From NCBI RefSeq assembly GCF_947501665.1, contig NZ_CANMWS010000029.1, positions 1-64,000 on the forward strand: DNA of 64,000 bases, in the 5' to 3' direction. Within the stretch, counting starts at the first letter, position 1; every line of letters begins with the position of its first letter. The notes below the pieces were generated by a model. That model saw nothing but the letters and a program-made list of their open reading frames with translations. It was not told the DNA's origin and did not search any database. The position numbers and the translations under genes are program-made. Source of the stretch: an uncultured Shewanella sp. (lineage in GTDB: Bacteria > Pseudomonadota > Gammaproteobacteria > Enterobacterales > Shewanellaceae). Shown piece by piece: positions 63,205-64,000 of this stretch.

Positions 63205-63263
63205 GTATAGACGTATACAATGATTACCCTCTATGCTTATTTCAAGCGTAGAGTCTAAGATGG
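63205..63263. promoter_or_regulatory. Candidate operators of the iol genes
   Basis: Two dyads lie in the divergent iolE-transporter gap: GTATA-GACG-TATAC (63205-63218) and CTCTATGCT-N7-AGCGTAGAG (63239-63247 with 63255-63263, one mismatch). Their position before the transporter start makes them candidates for an inositol-responsive repressor. No such regulator gene is in the window. Confidence 0.4.
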
Positions 63264-63284
63264 ACATAAAACAAGGAAGGAAGA

Positions 63285-64000
63285 ATGCCCCATGCACACA
63301 GTATCGTTTATATCATTCGAATTTGTTGTATTGCCGCGCTAGGAGGGATTTTGTTAGGCTACGATACTGCGGTGATCTCTGGTGCAATTGGCCCGATTAG
63401 TACGCATTTTGGATTGTCTCCAGCACAAACCGGTTGGGCAGTATCCTGTGTGGTGTTAGGCTGTATCGTTGGGGCGCTCAGTGCGGGATGGAGCACACAA
63501 CAATATGGTCGTCGTAGCACACTTTTCATCGCTGCTATCTTGTTTACTATCTCTGCCATCGGCTCTGCTTTGGCCGTAACATTCAGCTTTTATATTATCT
63601 TGCGCATCGTCGGTGGCGTCGCGGTGGGTCTCGCCTGTGTCACTTCACCGATGTACATGTCTGAAGTCGCACCAAAAGATTTTCGTGGCCGCGCTGTAAG
63701 TATGTTTCAACAATCTGCGGTCATCGGCCAAACCTGCGTATTCTATGTAAACTACCTCATTGCTAAAAGCATGACAGATGAATGGTTAGTACAGATGGGG
63801 TGGCGTTGGATGCTTGGCTCTGAAATCATTCCAGCGTTATTATTTGCGGTGTTGTTATTTCTCATTCCTGAATCCCCACGCTGGTTGGTAGAAAAAGGAA
63901 AAATCGATAAAGCCAAAGACACGCTGTCACGCACTTATAACCCTAAACACGTCGATAAGCTTATCAAAGAAATTCAAGACTCATTAATCGAAATCGGTTC
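63285..64000 (+). CDS. MFS sugar-porter-family transporter, partial (probable inositol transporter IolT)
   Basis: The gene starts at the ATG at 63285, with AAGGAAGG seven bases upstream, and runs off the window after 238 codons without a stop. Sugar-porter signatures are clear: LLGYDTAVISGAIG in helix 1, GRRSTL in the loop 2-3, PMYMSEVAPKDFRGR in the 4-5 region and PESPRWLVEKG after helix 6. It is divergent from the iolE operon, the usual place for IolT, so myo-inositol is the probable substrate. About half of the protein is missing. Confidence 0.88.
   Translation, partial: MPHAHSIVYIIRICCIAALGGILLGYDTAVISGAIGPISTHFGLSPAQTGWAVSCVVLGCIVGALSAGWSTQQYGRRSTLFIAAILFTISAIGSALAVTFSFYIILRIVGGVAVGLACVTSPMYMSEVAPKDFRGRAVSMFQQSAVIGQTCVFYVNYLIAKSMTDEWLVQMGWRWMLGSEIIPALLFAVLLFLIPESPRWLVEKGKIDKAKDTLSRTYNPKHVDKLIKEIQDSLIEIG

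Overview
The window looks like chromosomal DNA from an AT-rich marine gammaproteobacterium, most likely Shewanella or a close relative. I base this on protein families and gene neighbourhoods (aceB-aceA; pstS-phoR-phoB-porin-rdgC; ppnN-xni; NAD-type icd beside an S9 peptidase; rlmM-DUF423-hydrolase-gcvA; YbaM and DUF3192 small proteins). No database search was possible. I saw no rRNA, tRNA, CRISPR array, transposase, prophage or plasmid gene.

Layout. 0.4-8 kb: a cytosolic-looking 5'-nucleotidase, a GNAT/membrane-protein pair, DUF3820, an MtfA-like peptidase, and the glyoxylate shunt operon aceB-aceA read leftward into a strong terminator. 8-18.5 kb: a Zn/Cd/Pb-type P-type ATPase with a His-Glu repeat tail and a MerR-type promoter, a family-9 glycosyltransferase, two transporters, YbaM, a four-histidine cytochrome b, a small zinc-ribbon protein, a TrmK-like methyltransferase and an FAH-family protein. 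19-24 kb: a DAACS symporter, YaiI, PhnA, an RsmB/RsmF-type methyltransferase and glutathione peroxidase. 24.3-30.4 kb: a tandemly duplicated 370-bp unit with a small ORF and its own terminator, then the phosphate-response block pstS, phoR, phoB and a porin, with a clear Pho-box array in front of pstS. 30.6-40.9 kb: rdgC, an M61 peptidase, a TPR/degenerate-GGDEF membrane protein paired with an active-looking diguanylate cyclase, ppnN, xni, DUF3192 and an acetyltransferase. 41-54.5 kb: S9 peptidase, NAD-type isocitrate dehydrogenase, rlmM, DUF423, alpha/beta hydrolase, gcvA, a small secreted protein, tryptophanase, FMN reductase, a beta-helix protein and thiI. 54.9-64 kb: a myo-inositol catabolism cluster (iolG, a class II aldolase, iolB, iolC, a second Gfo/Idh dehydrogenase, iolD, iolE, and a divergent sugar-porter-type transporter cut off by the window end).

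How the genes fit together. aceA/aceB with the NAD-type Icd suggest growth on acetate or fatty acids. The iol cluster covers inositol uptake, oxidation, dehydration, ring opening, isomerisation, phosphorylation and aldol cleavage; iolA and a regulator are not in the window. PhoB/PhoR probably act on the Pho boxes before pstS; the rest of the Pst transporter is elsewhere.

Non-coding structure is rich. Two families of small non-autonomous inverted-repeat elements lie between genes: one with 23-bp ends starting ATACCCGTGA (two copies) and one with ends like AGGGCCTGTTGA (three copies). The least explained item is the tandem 370-bp unit at 24338-25164, whose two copies differ within the shared small ORF at four synonymous and three non-synonymous positions.
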